From RGIG3159 sp034927685 (lineage in GTDB: Bacteria; Bacillota; Clostridia; Oscillospirales; Oscillospiraceae), in assembly GCA_034927685.1 (NCBI GenBank), contig JAYFPO010000013.1, forward strand, positions 62,001 through 126,000: a DNA stretch of 64,000 bases, read 5' to 3'. How positions within the stretch are numbered: position 1 is the first letter of the stretch; the number at the start of each line of letters is the position of its first letter. Position numbers and translations under genes: made by a program. The notes under the pieces were generated by a model. It was given only the letters and a program-made list of their open reading frames with translations, ran no database searches and was not told the DNA's origin. Below, one piece after another: positions 8,745 through 16,792 of this stretch.

Positions 8745-9516
8745 TTTTCCCCTCAACCGTCAGCACCGAGGAGAGGAGTTGTCTGGTGTACGCTTCCCTC
8801 GGATCGCTCAAAATCTCGTTTGCCGTTCCCTGCTCCACGATGTGCCCGCCTTCCAGGACGACAACCCGGTCGCACAGCCCGCCCACCAGGGCGAGGTCAT
8901 GGGACACGAACACAATGGAAAGGCCCAGATCCCGCCGCAGCTCCGACAAAAGCGCCACGATCTGCGCCTGGGCGGATACGTCCAGCGCGCTGGTAACCTC
9001 GTCGCACAAAAGCACCTTCGGCGCACCGGCCATCGCCCGGGCGATGGCAAGCCGCTGGCACTGTCCGCCGGAGAGCCGCGCCGGATACCGCTCGGCAAGC
9101 GTGGGGTCCAGCCCCACCCGGCCGATCAGCCCGTCCCGCTGTCTGCGGATTGCCTCGCCGGAAACTCCGGTAAGCTGCCGTATTGCCTCATCCAGGGAAG
9201 CGCCGGTTTTCATCCGCGGGTCGAAGGAACCCACAGCGTCCTGAAACACCATCTGTACCGTCCGGCAAATGTCGGCCGGTTTTTTTCCCGCGACACTGTT
9301 GCCGCAAAGCGCAATCTTTCCGGCGGTGGGCTTTTCCAGGCAGGCAATGCAGCGCAGCAGCGTACTCTTGCCGCTGCCGCTCTCGCCCACGATGCCCAGA
9401 ATCTCGCCGGGCCCGAGTGTCAGGCTCACATCCGACACGGCCTCGGCGGCGACGCCCTTACGCTGAAAGCTCTTATAGAGTCCCCGCACCTCGAGGACGG
9501 GCGCATTCTCGTTCAT
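8734..9516 (-). CDS. Peptide/nickel-type ABC transporter ATP-binding protein (DppF/NikE-like)
   Basis: A 260-residue ABC ATPase: Walker A GESGSGKST near 44-52, signature LSGGQCQRL, Walker B VLLCDEVTSALD and the switch histidine in FVSHD. The start at 9516 makes an ATGA overlap with the upstream ATPase gene and has GGAGGGG before it; a longer reading from 9534 has no such support. It is the second ATPase of an Opp/Dpp/Nik-type importer and would pair with its neighbour in the cytoplasm to drive uptake. Confidence 0.9.
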   Translation of the reverse strand: MNENAPVLEVRGLYKSFQRKGVAAEAVSDVSLTLGPGEILGIVGESGSGKSTLLRCIACLEKPTAGKIALCGNSVAGKKPADICRTVQMVFQDAVGSFDPRMKTGASLDEAIRQLTGVSGEAIRRQRDGLIGRVGLDPTLAERYPARLSGGQCQRLAIARAMAGAPKVLLCDEVTSALDVSAQAQIVALLSELRRDLGLSIVFVSHDLALVGGLCDRVVVLEGGHIVEQGTANEILSDPREAYTRQLLSSVLTVEGKNEP

Positions 9517-10463
9517 CTCAGCCCCTCCGTGCAACAGGCGTAATGCCCTTCTTCCACTGCCGTGAGCGCGTATTCCCGGCCCTGGCAGCCGGATTTTTTC
9601 ATCGGGCAGCGGTCGAAAAAAGCGCAGCCGGACATGGCGGCCCCGTGAAGCGGCGGCTGTCCGTCAAGCCCTGTCGGCAAGCGCCCGTCGAGCTTCGGCA
9701 CGGCGGCCAGCAGGCTTTTCGTATAGGGGTGCGCAGGGGTTTTGAGCACCTTTCCCGTCTCGCCGACCTCCACGAGCCGCCCGGCATACATGACGCCGGT
9801 GCGCTCGGCCATCCGCGCCGCCACGCCCAGATTGTGGGTGACAAGGATCATGGCGGCACCCGTGAGCGCTTTCAGGCGCGAAAGCTCGTCTACGACGGTT
9901 TTCTGCGTCGTCACATCCAGCGCGCTGGTGGGCTCGTCCAGCAGAAGAAGCCTGGGCCTGAGCAGCATTGCCGCCGCGATGGCAATGCGTTGGTTCATAC
10001 CGCCGCTCATCTCATATGGGCAGCTTTGGAGGATGCGCTCCCCCTCCGGCAGCCCGAGCTTTGCAAAGCAGTCCATGATCTCCGCATAAGATTTTTCGCC
10101 TTCGAACCGACCGTGACTGCGGAGCATTTCCGCAAATTGTTTTTGATAGGTACGGATGGGGTTGAAGGCTGCGCCGGGATTTTGAAAGATCATACCGATC
10201 TCCTCGCCCAATCGCTTTTTTCGCGCCCTTAGGGGCAGGGTGGTAAGCTCCGCACCGTCAAAGACGATGCTGCCGCCCTCTGGGACAACGCCGAGGTCGG
10301 CGAGGCCCAGCACCGCCTTCAGCAGTGAGGTTTTGCCGCAGCCGCTCTCGCCCACGACGGCAAGGGTCTCGCCAAAACGCACGTCGATGGTAACGCCCGC
10401 AGCCACAAGGCCGCCGCCGTAGGAAAGGCTCAGGTCTTCAATTTTCAGCAGCACATTATCCAT
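9513..10463 (-). CDS. Peptide/nickel-type ABC transporter ATP-binding protein (DppD/NikD-like)
   Basis: A 316-residue ABC ATPase with Walker A GESGCGKT (38-45), signature MSGGMNQR, and LLLLDEPTSALD. The C-terminal extension has cysteines spaced as CAFFDRC..KSGC, typical of the oligopeptide/dipeptide ATPase C-terminal domain, where they can hold an Fe-S cluster. It overlaps the upstream permease gene by 8 bases and the downstream ATPase by 4, so the operon is tightly coupled. Confidence 0.9.
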   Translation of the reverse strand: MDNVLLKIEDLSLSYGGGLVAAGVTIDVRFGETLAVVGESGCGKTSLLKAVLGLADLGVVPEGGSIVFDGAELTTLPLRARKKRLGEEIGMIFQNPGAAFNPIRTYQKQFAEMLRSHGRFEGEKSYAEIMDCFAKLGLPEGERILQSCPYEMSGGMNQRIAIAAAMLLRPRLLLLDEPTSALDVTTQKTVVDELSRLKALTGAAMILVTHNLGVAARMAERTGVMYAGRLVEVGETGKVLKTPAHPYTKSLLAAVPKLDGRLPTGLDGQPPLHGAAMSGCAFFDRCPMKKSGCQGREYALTAVEEGHYACCTEGLR

Positions 10464-11298
10464 CGTTTTGCCCGCTCACGTCCATGAGATCCCGGACGGA
10501 ATCTCCCAAGTAGTTAAAGATCATAATGGTCAGGACCATGGCTCCGCCCGGCGCCAGCACCGTCCAGGGCGCAAGCTGCATATAGGCGCGGGATTCGTTT
10601 ATCATGGAGCCCCACTCCGCCTGGGGCGGAATGACGCCGATGCCCAGGAAGGAGAGCCCTGCGAGGCCGATCATCATGGTCCCAATCTGGGTGGTGGCGT
10701 TCACGAGAAGCGGCCCGAAAATGTTCGGCAGAATGTGCCGGAACAGCAGCCTCCCGCTGCCGCAGCCGGATAGCTTCGCCGCCGCGATGAAGGATTCCTC
10801 CTTCCTGGACAAGACGGCGCTTCGCGCAAGCCGGGCATACAGCGTCCAGCCGGTGATCCCCATGGCGATCATGGCGTTCGCAAGACTGCCGCCCAAAATG
10901 CCCGCCACCGCGATGGCCAGCACCATCTGGGGAAACGCCAGCAGAATATCCGCCACGCGCATGACAATCTCATCCAGCGCGCCGCCGAAAAAGCCGCACA
11001 GCACCCCCAACGCCGTACCGAAGGCAAAGGATACGGCCACCAGGATCAGTGCCGAAAAGACGGAAGTCCTCGCCCCCATGAGCACGCGGGAAAGGACGCA
11101 CCGACCCAGTTTGTCCGTGCCAAAGGGAAACTGTGCACAGGGAGCAACCTTCATAAAGTCGGAATTGGTCTGGTTGGGGTCGTTTGGCGCAAGCGCCGGC
11201 GCGACAATGGCGAGCGCGACCAGCAGGAGTGCAAGCACAAGGAAGACCCAAACCCGGCGCTTCATCGCGCCGCGGGATGCGCGGCGTTTTGGTTTCAT
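10456..11298 (-). CDS. Peptide/nickel-type ABC transporter permease (DppC/NikC-like)
   Basis: A 280-residue inner-membrane permease. It has an N-terminal basic stretch, one membrane segment, the FGTDKLGRCVLSRVLMGART motif typical of the DppC group, then a five-span BPD_transp_1 core with the EAA-like loop around the SRKEESFIAAAKLSG segment. The start at 11298 (ATG) gives an ATGA overlap with the upstream permease; the reading frame extends further upstream, but only within that gene. Pairs with the preceding permease to form the channel. Confidence 0.9.
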   Translation of the reverse strand: MKPKRRASRGAMKRRVWVFLVLALLLVALAIVAPALAPNDPNQTNSDFMKVAPCAQFPFGTDKLGRCVLSRVLMGARTSVFSALILVAVSFAFGTALGVLCGFFGGALDEIVMRVADILLAFPQMVLAIAVAGILGGSLANAMIAMGITGWTLYARLARSAVLSRKEESFIAAAKLSGCGSGRLLFRHILPNIFGPLLVNATTQIGTMMIGLAGLSFLGIGVIPPQAEWGSMINESRAYMQLAPWTVLAPGGAMVLTIMIFNYLGDSVRDLMDVSGQNDG

Positions 11299-12236
11299 CG
11301 GCCATCCTCCAATCCGCCCACACGGGGGTCGAGTTTGCAGTAGGCAAGGTCGGTCAGCAGGTTGATGCCCACGAAAATAACCGCCATCCAGATCACAAAG
11401 CCCTGAATCACGGGGTAGTCCCGGGCCGTGATGGAATCCATGGCAAGCTTGCCGATGCCAGGCCACATGAAGATGGTCTCTATCACCACGCTGCCGCCCA
11501 GAAGCGTGCCGACAGACAGCCCCACAATGGTAATGATGGAGCTGAGCGTGTTGTGCAGCACGTTTTGATACAGGACATACCGCTCCTTTACGCCTCTCGC
11601 TCTTGTCCCTGCAACATAAGGTTTTCCCAGCTCCTCCAGCACCTCCGCCCTGATCTGCCGCACAAAGCGGCTCATCATGGGAATGGAGAGGGCCAACGTA
11701 GGCAAAAAAAGTCCCTGGAGCGTACCCTTGGCAATGACGGGAAATGCCTTGATCTTAATGCACAGAAAATACATGAGCAGCACCGAAATGAGAAAATTCG
11801 GCATGGCGTTGCCCACAAAGCTCAAAAACCGGATGATATAGTCCCCGGCCTTGTTTTGTCGAATGGCGGTCATCACCCCCAGCGGCACGGACACGATAAC
11901 GGAAAGAAGAAGGCTCGCGAGGGTGAGGACGAGGGTGTTTTTCATTCCCTTCCACAGTTTTGCGGAAACGGACAGTCCGTCCCGATAGGAGGTCCCCAGA
12001 TCGCCGTGCAGGACGCCCAGCAGCCAGTCGCCATACTGGACGAAAAACGGGCGGTTGAGTCCCATTTCCTCCCGCGCGGCTTCCAACGTCTCTTCGCTCA
12101 CCGCAACGCCCTGCGCCTGTAGCTTTTTTGTGGCCGGGTCGCCGGGGGACAGGTACATAAGCCCGTACACCAAAAGCGTCAGGCCCAATAATACCGGTAT
12201 GAGCTGGAGCAGTCTTTTTCCAATCGTTCTTCCCAA
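11295..12236 (-). CDS. Peptide/nickel-type ABC transporter permease (DppB/NikB-like)
   Basis: A 313-residue permease with the DppB layout: N-terminal span (residues 8-28), a long outer loop, then the BPD_transp_1 core with an EAA-type loop (GTRARGVKERYVLYQNVLHN). The start codon appears to be TTG at 12236 with GAGGAT about 6 bases upstream. A GC-rich hairpin lies between this gene and the binding-protein gene, which would lower permease expression relative to the binding protein. Confidence 0.88.
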   Translation of the reverse strand: MGRTIGKRLLQLIPVLLGLTLLVYGLMYLSPGDPATKKLQAQGVAVSEETLEAAREEMGLNRPFFVQYGDWLLGVLHGDLGTSYRDGLSVSAKLWKGMKNTLVLTLASLLLSVIVSVPLGVMTAIRQNKAGDYIIRFLSFVGNAMPNFLISVLLMYFLCIKIKAFPVIAKGTLQGLFLPTLALSIPMMSRFVRQIRAEVLEELGKPYVAGTRARGVKERYVLYQNVLHNTLSSIITIVGLSVGTLLGGSVVIETIFMWPGIGKLAMDSITARDYPVIQGFVIWMAVIFVGINLLTDLAYCKLDPRVGGLEDGR

Positions 12237-12261
12237 ATCTGTATCCTCATATAAAAATGGA

Positions 12262-12288
12262 AAGGGGGTGGGGAAAACCCACCCCCTT
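12262..12288 (-). terminator. Attenuating hairpin between binding-protein and permease genes
   Basis: AAGGGGGTGGG and CCCACCCCCTT pair perfectly around a 5-base loop. Reading on the minus strand, a T5 run follows after a short TCCA offset. Such partial terminators commonly separate a highly expressed binding-protein gene from its permease genes. Confidence 0.7.
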
Positions 12289-12302
12289 ATGCTGTGCGTT
12301 TT

Positions 12303-13865
12303 TCAGGGCGTTTTTGTGGTGCCGGCGCCGATGCCATAGAAGTCAAAGGGGCAGGTCTCAGAATACCCGGTAACGCCTGCGCGCAACACAGTGGTCTTAT
12401 TGAAAAGCCCCACATAGCCGAACGCGTTGTCGTCGATGGATATCTGCACGATCTGATTGGCGAGCTCTGCGCGCTTTGCGGTGTCGGTCTCGTACTGCAA
12501 CTGGCCGATGAGCTTCTCACATTCGTCGCTGTCGAAGCCCGCAATGGCCCAGCGGCTGTCCTGCCGCAGCACGGCGTCGATGAGGTAGTACGGGTCGCCG
12601 GCCTTGTCCGCAATCATGCAGTAGAGCGCAATGTCGAAGTCGCCGGTGGCGATGTAGGTGCTGTCCGGGTCCTCCTCGCAGGTGAGTTTGGAATCGATAC
12701 CGACGGCCTTGAGCTGTTCCTGGATGAGGGTTGCCAGCGTATCGAGAGAGCGGGCCGCATAGTAGCAGATGTTCAGGGACAGCGGCGTGCCGTCCTTCTC
12801 ATAAATGCCGCTTGCGTTGCGCGTATAGCCGTCCGCTTCGAGGAGGCTCTTGACTTTCGCGGTATCCACGGCGGGGACGGTGACCTGACCGTAGGCGGTG
12901 GATGTGCCAAAGGGGCCAACGGCGGCGGACACGGTGCCGCTTAAGTACTTTGCGATGGCGTCCTTATCCACAGTGAGATTGATGGCCTCTCGGACGGAGG
13001 CGTCCAGCCGGTTTTCATTGAGGGCATAGAACTGCAGGCGGGTAGCGGGAACGACGGTGATCTGATAGGTGTCGGGGTCACTCTCAAAGGTCTCCAGCGC
13101 GGCGGCGGTGACGCTGGTGTAGCCGTCGATCTCGCCGTTCTGCATGGCCATCTGCTTGGGGTCGTCCTCCTGCATATAGAGGAAGGTCGCTCCGGCAAGC
13201 TTCACGTCGCCGCCCCAATAATTTTCGTTGCGGACAACTTCCACAGTTCCCTCAGGCTCGAAGGAGGAGATCACAAAGGGGCCGGTGCAGACGGGGGCAT
13301 TGTCAAAATCCGTGGTGCCGTCCAGGTCCATAATGGCAAGCTCGGGACTGGCAAGGTCGTTGACCATGGTGGGGTATATATCCGGTGTCGTGATGGTGAA
13401 GATCTTATCGTCCGTGACCTTCATCTCAAAGTCCGCAAGATAGGCAAAGCGCTCGTTTTCTGCGGCGGCGCGCTGGAGATTCCGTACCACCATGTCGGCG
13501 GTCACGGCAGTGCCGTTTGAAAAACAGATGCCGTCCTTCAAGGTGACGGTCCAGATGTTGCCGTCATCTTCGGCGCTCTCGGCCAGCCAGGGCTGGGCAA
13601 CGGAATTGTCGTCCATTTTGAACAGCGTCTCGGTGAGACCGTAAATGGACGTGTACCAGCCGTAATATTCCTTATGCGCGTCGAGACTGGGGTAGGCAAA
13701 GCTCTCCGCCAAAGTGAGTATCTGGTCGGTCTGGGCCGTCTGCTCGGTCTGGGCAGCGGCAGTCTGGGTGGCGGCGGTCTGGGTGGCGGCGGGCGTCTGC
13801 GTGCCGCAGGCGCACAGCGCGAATACCAGGACCAGCGCAAGGATCAGCGAGAGTGTTTTTTTCAT
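12303..13865 (-). CDS. ABC transporter substrate-binding lipoprotein, SBP_bac_5 family
   Basis: A 520-residue extracellular solute-binding protein. MKKTLSL begins a signal peptide ending in a lipobox-like LCAC (Cys20), followed by a Thr/Ala/Gln-rich linker (21-45) and the family-5 fold (ESFAYPSLDAHKEY, GLTETLFKMDD, a PWLAES segment, GPFVISS). The closest family members are NikA/oligopeptide-type proteins, so the ligand could be a peptide, a metal chelate or another small amphipathic compound. The start at 13865 is chosen because of the signal peptide and the upstream GAGGAG; the frame stays open upstream without support. Confidence 0.88.
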   Translation of the reverse strand: MKKTLSLILALVLVFALCACGTQTPAATQTAATQTAAAQTEQTAQTDQILTLAESFAYPSLDAHKEYYGWYTSIYGLTETLFKMDDNSVAQPWLAESAEDDGNIWTVTLKDGICFSNGTAVTADMVVRNLQRAAAENERFAYLADFEMKVTDDKIFTITTPDIYPTMVNDLASPELAIMDLDGTTDFDNAPVCTGPFVISSFEPEGTVEVVRNENYWGGDVKLAGATFLYMQEDDPKQMAMQNGEIDGYTSVTAAALETFESDPDTYQITVVPATRLQFYALNENRLDASVREAINLTVDKDAIAKYLSGTVSAAVGPFGTSTAYGQVTVPAVDTAKVKSLLEADGYTRNASGIYEKDGTPLSLNICYYAARSLDTLATLIQEQLKAVGIDSKLTCEEDPDSTYIATGDFDIALYCMIADKAGDPYYLIDAVLRQDSRWAIAGFDSDECEKLIGQLQYETDTAKRAELANQIVQISIDDNAFGYVGLFNKTTVLRAGVTGYSETCPFDFYGIGAGTTKTP

Positions 13866-13979
13866 TTTTCTCCTCTTTTCTTTCAGAGGCGGGCGTGGTA
13901 GAATGAATTGCCCGCCATTTTTTCGCGATTTTGGCACATGGGTATGCCCCGCCGCGGTGGCCGCCGCCCGGGGCATTTT

Positions 13980-14744
13980 TTATTTTACTGCGCGCAGCAA
14001 AAACAGGGGGGTAGACGCGCCGTTGACCTTTTCCGCTTCATCCCACACCCGCTCCCAGATGTTCCTGTCGGCGGTGATTTCACGGAATCCGGCGTTTTGC
14101 AGCATCCGCAAATCCGCCTCCGGCCGCTGGCAGCGGCTCAAAATAAGGTTGCGGGAGATCTCCTCCATAAGATATCCCTCGTCATAGTTGTTAAAATCCT
14201 CCACGCCCAGCTTTGCGACGCGCTCCCGGTCCTCGCGGTATCCATCGGCCTTTTGCTCGTCGAAAAGATACGAATACCAGCCGGCATCAAAGTTCAGCAG
14301 CACGCCGCCCGGCCGCAGCACCCGGAGCCAGTCGCGGTAGGCGTCCATCGGGCGTTCCAGATTCCAGGTGAGGTTGCGCGTGACTATGGCGTCAAAGCGG
14401 TCGGCGGCAAAATCCAGGGCATGGGCATCCATGCGGCAGAAATCGATGGCGCCGCGCAAGTCCCCCGCGTTTTCCATCGCCTCATCGAGCATGGCCTGGG
14501 TATAGTCCACGGCGGTCACATCGTAGCCTCGTCTGGCAAGCCCAATGGCAAAAAAGCCCGGCCCGGTGCCGATATCCAGCACGCGGAGATTATCGCCTTC
14601 CGGCAGGTTATCCGTAATGACCTCTATCCAGCATTTTTCGTTTTCATGGGCCATCTCGTAATTCACAAGCGCGGAATAACTCTCCGCCCGGCGGGCCCAG
14701 TAGCTCTCAATTTCCTTCAAAAGCGGTTTGGTGCGTACGTTCAT
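13980..14744 (-). CDS. Class I SAM-dependent methyltransferase
   Basis: A 254-residue Rossmann-fold methyltransferase with motif I VLDIGTGPGFF (about 56-66), an acidic residue after strand 2 (VTAVDYT), and an RNLTWNLERP motif IV region. The family matches UbiE/Methyltransf_11-type small-molecule enzymes. It is the first gene after a good promoter and precedes the binding protein by 114 bases, so it probably belongs to the transporter operon. It could modify the imported molecule or a secreted carrier. The substrate cannot be read. Confidence 0.85.
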   Translation of the reverse strand: MNVRTKPLLKEIESYWARRAESYSALVNYEMAHENEKCWIEVITDNLPEGDNLRVLDIGTGPGFFAIGLARRGYDVTAVDYTQAMLDEAMENAGDLRGAIDFCRMDAHALDFAADRFDAIVTRNLTWNLERPMDAYRDWLRVLRPGGVLLNFDAGWYSYLFDEQKADGYREDRERVAKLGVEDFNNYDEGYLMEEISRNLILSRCQRPEADLRMLQNAGFREITADRNIWERVWDEAEKVNGASTPLFLLRAVK

Positions 14745-14774
14745 GCGTTGCTTCTCCTGTCGACAGATAAAAAA

Positions 14775-14803
14775 ATTGTATCATCACCGCAAATGCCTCG
14801 CAA
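14775..14803 (-). promoter_or_regulatory. Sigma-A-type promoter of the methyltransferase/ABC operon
   Basis: Reading the minus strand, TTGCGA and TACAAT are 17 bases apart and end about 30 bases before the methyltransferase start, which has an AGGAG site. This makes the methyltransferase the operon leader. Confidence 0.7.
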
Positions 14804-14959
14804 GCCCCCCGTGGGGATAAGAAACGATTCATTTCCCCATTTTTTCCTGTTTTTCGGCACAATGAGAAAAATCGGCGCCGCAGGATCACTGTGTTCGCGC
14901 AAAACGACAGTTCCCGCAAAAGGGTCGCTTTCGCACCGGGAAAAGCCGATGCTCTTCAG

Positions 14960-15382
14960 CATGGCCACATCCCAGGCAGGACGCCCTCCGCGGCTAATCT
15001 CCATGGCGTGCGCGGTCTTGTCGCGGGTCAACGTTCCGGTAGGCAGTGCCAACGCAGGACCTGTGGAATTGGAAGCGTTGTTCTCTGCCTTGACGAGCTT
15101 GGACGGAACAACGACCGTGTTGGCCTTCAGGTCGGACGCGTCAATTTTGACCGCGCCGGTTTCCGTGCCGGACGCAATTTTTTGAAGCTGCGCGTCGGTG
15201 GCGGAGATGGTCGCGGTTCTGCCGGATATGGAAGCGGAGCGATGGACCGCACCTGAGCCGCCGGATACGGGTACCGCTGTCGTACTCGTACCGTCGTCAG
15301 AGGAGTTGACCGTCCAATTTGCGGTGATGGCGGCCGCGCCGGCGGGCATGGTGGTGGTCGCCGCGCTGGAAGCGTTTGCAAA
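14960..15382 (-). pseudogene. Fragment of a surface (SLH-type) repeat protein
   Basis: About 130 codons on the minus strand read as a Ser/Thr/Ala/Val-rich surface repeat (VSGGSGAVHRSASISGRTATI followed by a TGAVKIDASDL segment and VVVPSKLVKA), the style of domain found in large SLH-anchored proteins of Oscillospiraceae. There is no start codon, signal peptide or SLH domain. The 5' side joins in frame to a decayed IS66 transposase and the 3' side runs into the promoter of the methyltransferase operon. It is therefore a stranded piece of a lost gene. The exact left limit is a guess. Confidence 0.6.
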
Positions 15383-15740
15383 GGCGTCGCGGCTTGTTCG
15401 GTAGATCCACATATCGCTCTCGCTTTGCGCCTACTTGCCCGGCTCGTGCAGCACCTGCAATGTGGTTTCGTCGGCATGGAGTATCTCGTGGCGGCACAGC
15501 TGCTCATGAAGCCGGTTATAAACGGGCTCTATCCAGTCCTCCGCTGCCCGCAGAGTCAGTTGGACATGGTTTGCCGGCTCAGCGCCAGCCCTTGTCGGCG
15601 CCGCTCCCGCTCCTGCCGGTAGAGAGGGATATCCAGGACGAATTTCTGCGTCACAATATGGGCAATGGTCTCCGGGGCGGCAAAGCTGCCCCGGAGGCCA
15701 GGCGCGGGAGCGGCGGCTTTGCCACCGCTCCCGTAATCTC
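15383..15740 (-). pseudogene. Decayed IS66-family transposase fragment
   Basis: The minus strand encodes part of the IS66 DDE transposase: PETIAHIVTQKFVLD then the IPLYRQERERRRQG segment, LSRQTMSN, and after a frameshift near 15570 RAAEDWIEPVYNRL and HADETTLQVLHEPGK with the first catalytic Asp. An in-frame TAG near 15430 follows LHEPGK, and the reading resumes with MWIYRTS before stopping abruptly at the surface-protein fragment. N- and C-terminal parts and both ends of the element are missing. Frameshift plus stop plus truncation show it is dead. Confidence 0.8.
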
Positions 15741-15842
15741 TGTTTGTTCACAATGGCGGCAGGAATTGTTGTTTGAGACGCTGACCTAAACGATCATGAA
15801 GATGGCTTTATTAGGAGACTTTTTCAACAGTTCCAATTTTCG

Positions 15843-15885
15843 ACACTGCCTATGAACGCATAGCATATAATATCTCAGGCAGTGT
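15843..15885 (+). promoter_or_regulatory. Sigma-K-like promoter inside a 9-bp inverted repeat
   Basis: AC at 15845-15846 and CATATAATA at 15864-15872 are 17 bases apart, matching the sporulation sigma-K pattern (AC, then CATAnnnTA). The box is flanked by ACACTGCCT (15843-15851) and AGGCAGTGT (15877-15885), a perfect inverted repeat with a 25-base centre. The start codon of the collagen-like gene is about 45 bases downstream. The sigma-factor assignment is by pattern only. Confidence 0.55.
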
Positions 15886-15920
15886 ATGCCAAGTCAACTT
15901 CCAAATAAGGAGAACCACGT

Positions 15921-16640
15921 ATGGATTATAACGATGACTACAGGAATAATTTCCCAGATCATCCTGATAAACATTGTGATCATTGCAACTTTGTCTGCAT
16001 TCCGGGCCCTCCGGGACCTCCGGGCCCTCAGGGTCCCAGAGGTCCCGCATATAGCCCCAACGGGCTGACGGGACCCACGGGTGCTACAGGTGCAACGGGT
16101 GCTACGGGTGCTACAGGTGCTACGGGTGCTACTGGACTGGGTGCCATCATCCCATTCGCCTCAGGAACCGCCACGACCTTAACAACAGTTTTAGGCGGCA
16201 TTATCGGGACGCAGACTGTTGTGGGGTTTGGCAGCAACAATACTGTTGCGACCGTGGCTGGCGTGATCACGTTAGCAAGTTCGGATTATGCCTTCTCAGT
16301 GCCGCGAGATGGAACAATTACCTCTCTGGCCGCTTATTACAGCGTTTCTGCTTTGGCGGCCCTTGTTGGTAGTACAGTTACCATTTCAGCACAAATGTAT
16401 AGTTCCTCCACTCCAAATAATGTCTTTAGTCCTGTTGCTGGTGCCTCAGTAGCACTGGCTCCACCCCTGACGGGAGCGGTCGCTGTTGGGACAATTACAA
16501 GCGGAGTGACCACCGGACTCTCAATTCCGGTAACAGCAGGGACTCGTCTATTGCTTGTATTCACTGCCACGGTTACAGGTGGCATCGATGTCGCAACCAC
16601 CCTAGCTGGTTTTGCCAGTGGCGGCCTCAATATAAATTAA
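15921..16640 (+). CDS. Collagen-like spore-surface protein (BclA/BclB-type)
   Basis: A 239-residue protein in three parts: a short polar leader with His/Cys/Asp (1-28), a collagen-like Gly-X-Y stretch (about 29-73: GPPGPPGPQG repeats, then a run of GAT triplets), and a hydrophobic Ala/Val/Thr-rich C-terminal domain resembling the trimerising BclB/exosporium C-terminal domain. Such proteins form the hair-like nap on spores, and GXT threonines are usual O-glycosylation sites. A sigma-K-like promoter precedes it and a glycosyltransferase follows, both consistent with late mother-cell expression. Start supported by AAGGAG. No classical signal peptide, as expected for coat or exosporium proteins. 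Confidence 0.88.
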   Translation: MDYNDDYRNNFPDHPDKHCDHCNFVCIPGPPGPPGPQGPRGPAYSPNGLTGPTGATGATGATGATGATGATGLGAIIPFASGTATTLTTVLGGIIGTQTVVGFGSNNTVATVAGVITLASSDYAFSVPRDGTITSLAAYYSVSALAALVGSTVTISAQMYSSSTPNNVFSPVAGASVALAPPLTGAVAVGTITSGVTTGLSIPVTAGTRLLLVFTATVTGGIDVATTLAGFASGGLNIN

Positions 16641-16685
16641 GCACCGTAGCGATATCGCTTACTAAGATCGCTCGGTGCAAAACAG

Positions 16686-16720
16686 GGCTGGAGTGTCTGA
16701 TTCATGCAGATGCTCCAGCC
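16686..16720 (+). terminator. Strong hairpin after the collagen-like gene
   Basis: GGCTGGAG and CTCCAGCC pair, with an inner TCTG/CAGA helix. A second weaker pairing, GCACCG with CGGTGC, lies just upstream (about 16642-16679). No T-run follows, so it may be a processing or partial termination structure between the two spore genes rather than a full terminator. Confidence 0.4.
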
Positions 16721-16792
16721 TTACATGAGGAAGGGGTAGAAAATACAAGACCATTCCTTACTAGCAATAACATGTTTGAATGGAGGAGTAAA

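Noticed and set aside
13920..13985. GC-rich hairpin with T-run on the plus strand between methyltransferase and binding-protein genes
   Set aside because: The T-run is on the strand opposite to transcription and no plus-strand gene ends there, so I do not call a terminator.
14741..15412. A 223-codon open frame before the methyltransferase
   Set aside because: It is a junction of IS66 and surface-protein pieces and runs through the methyltransferase promoter; reported as two pseudogene pieces instead.
16080..16135. CRISPR-like short repeat array
   Set aside because: The repeats are codon repeats for Gly-Ala-Thr inside the collagen-like gene, without spacers.
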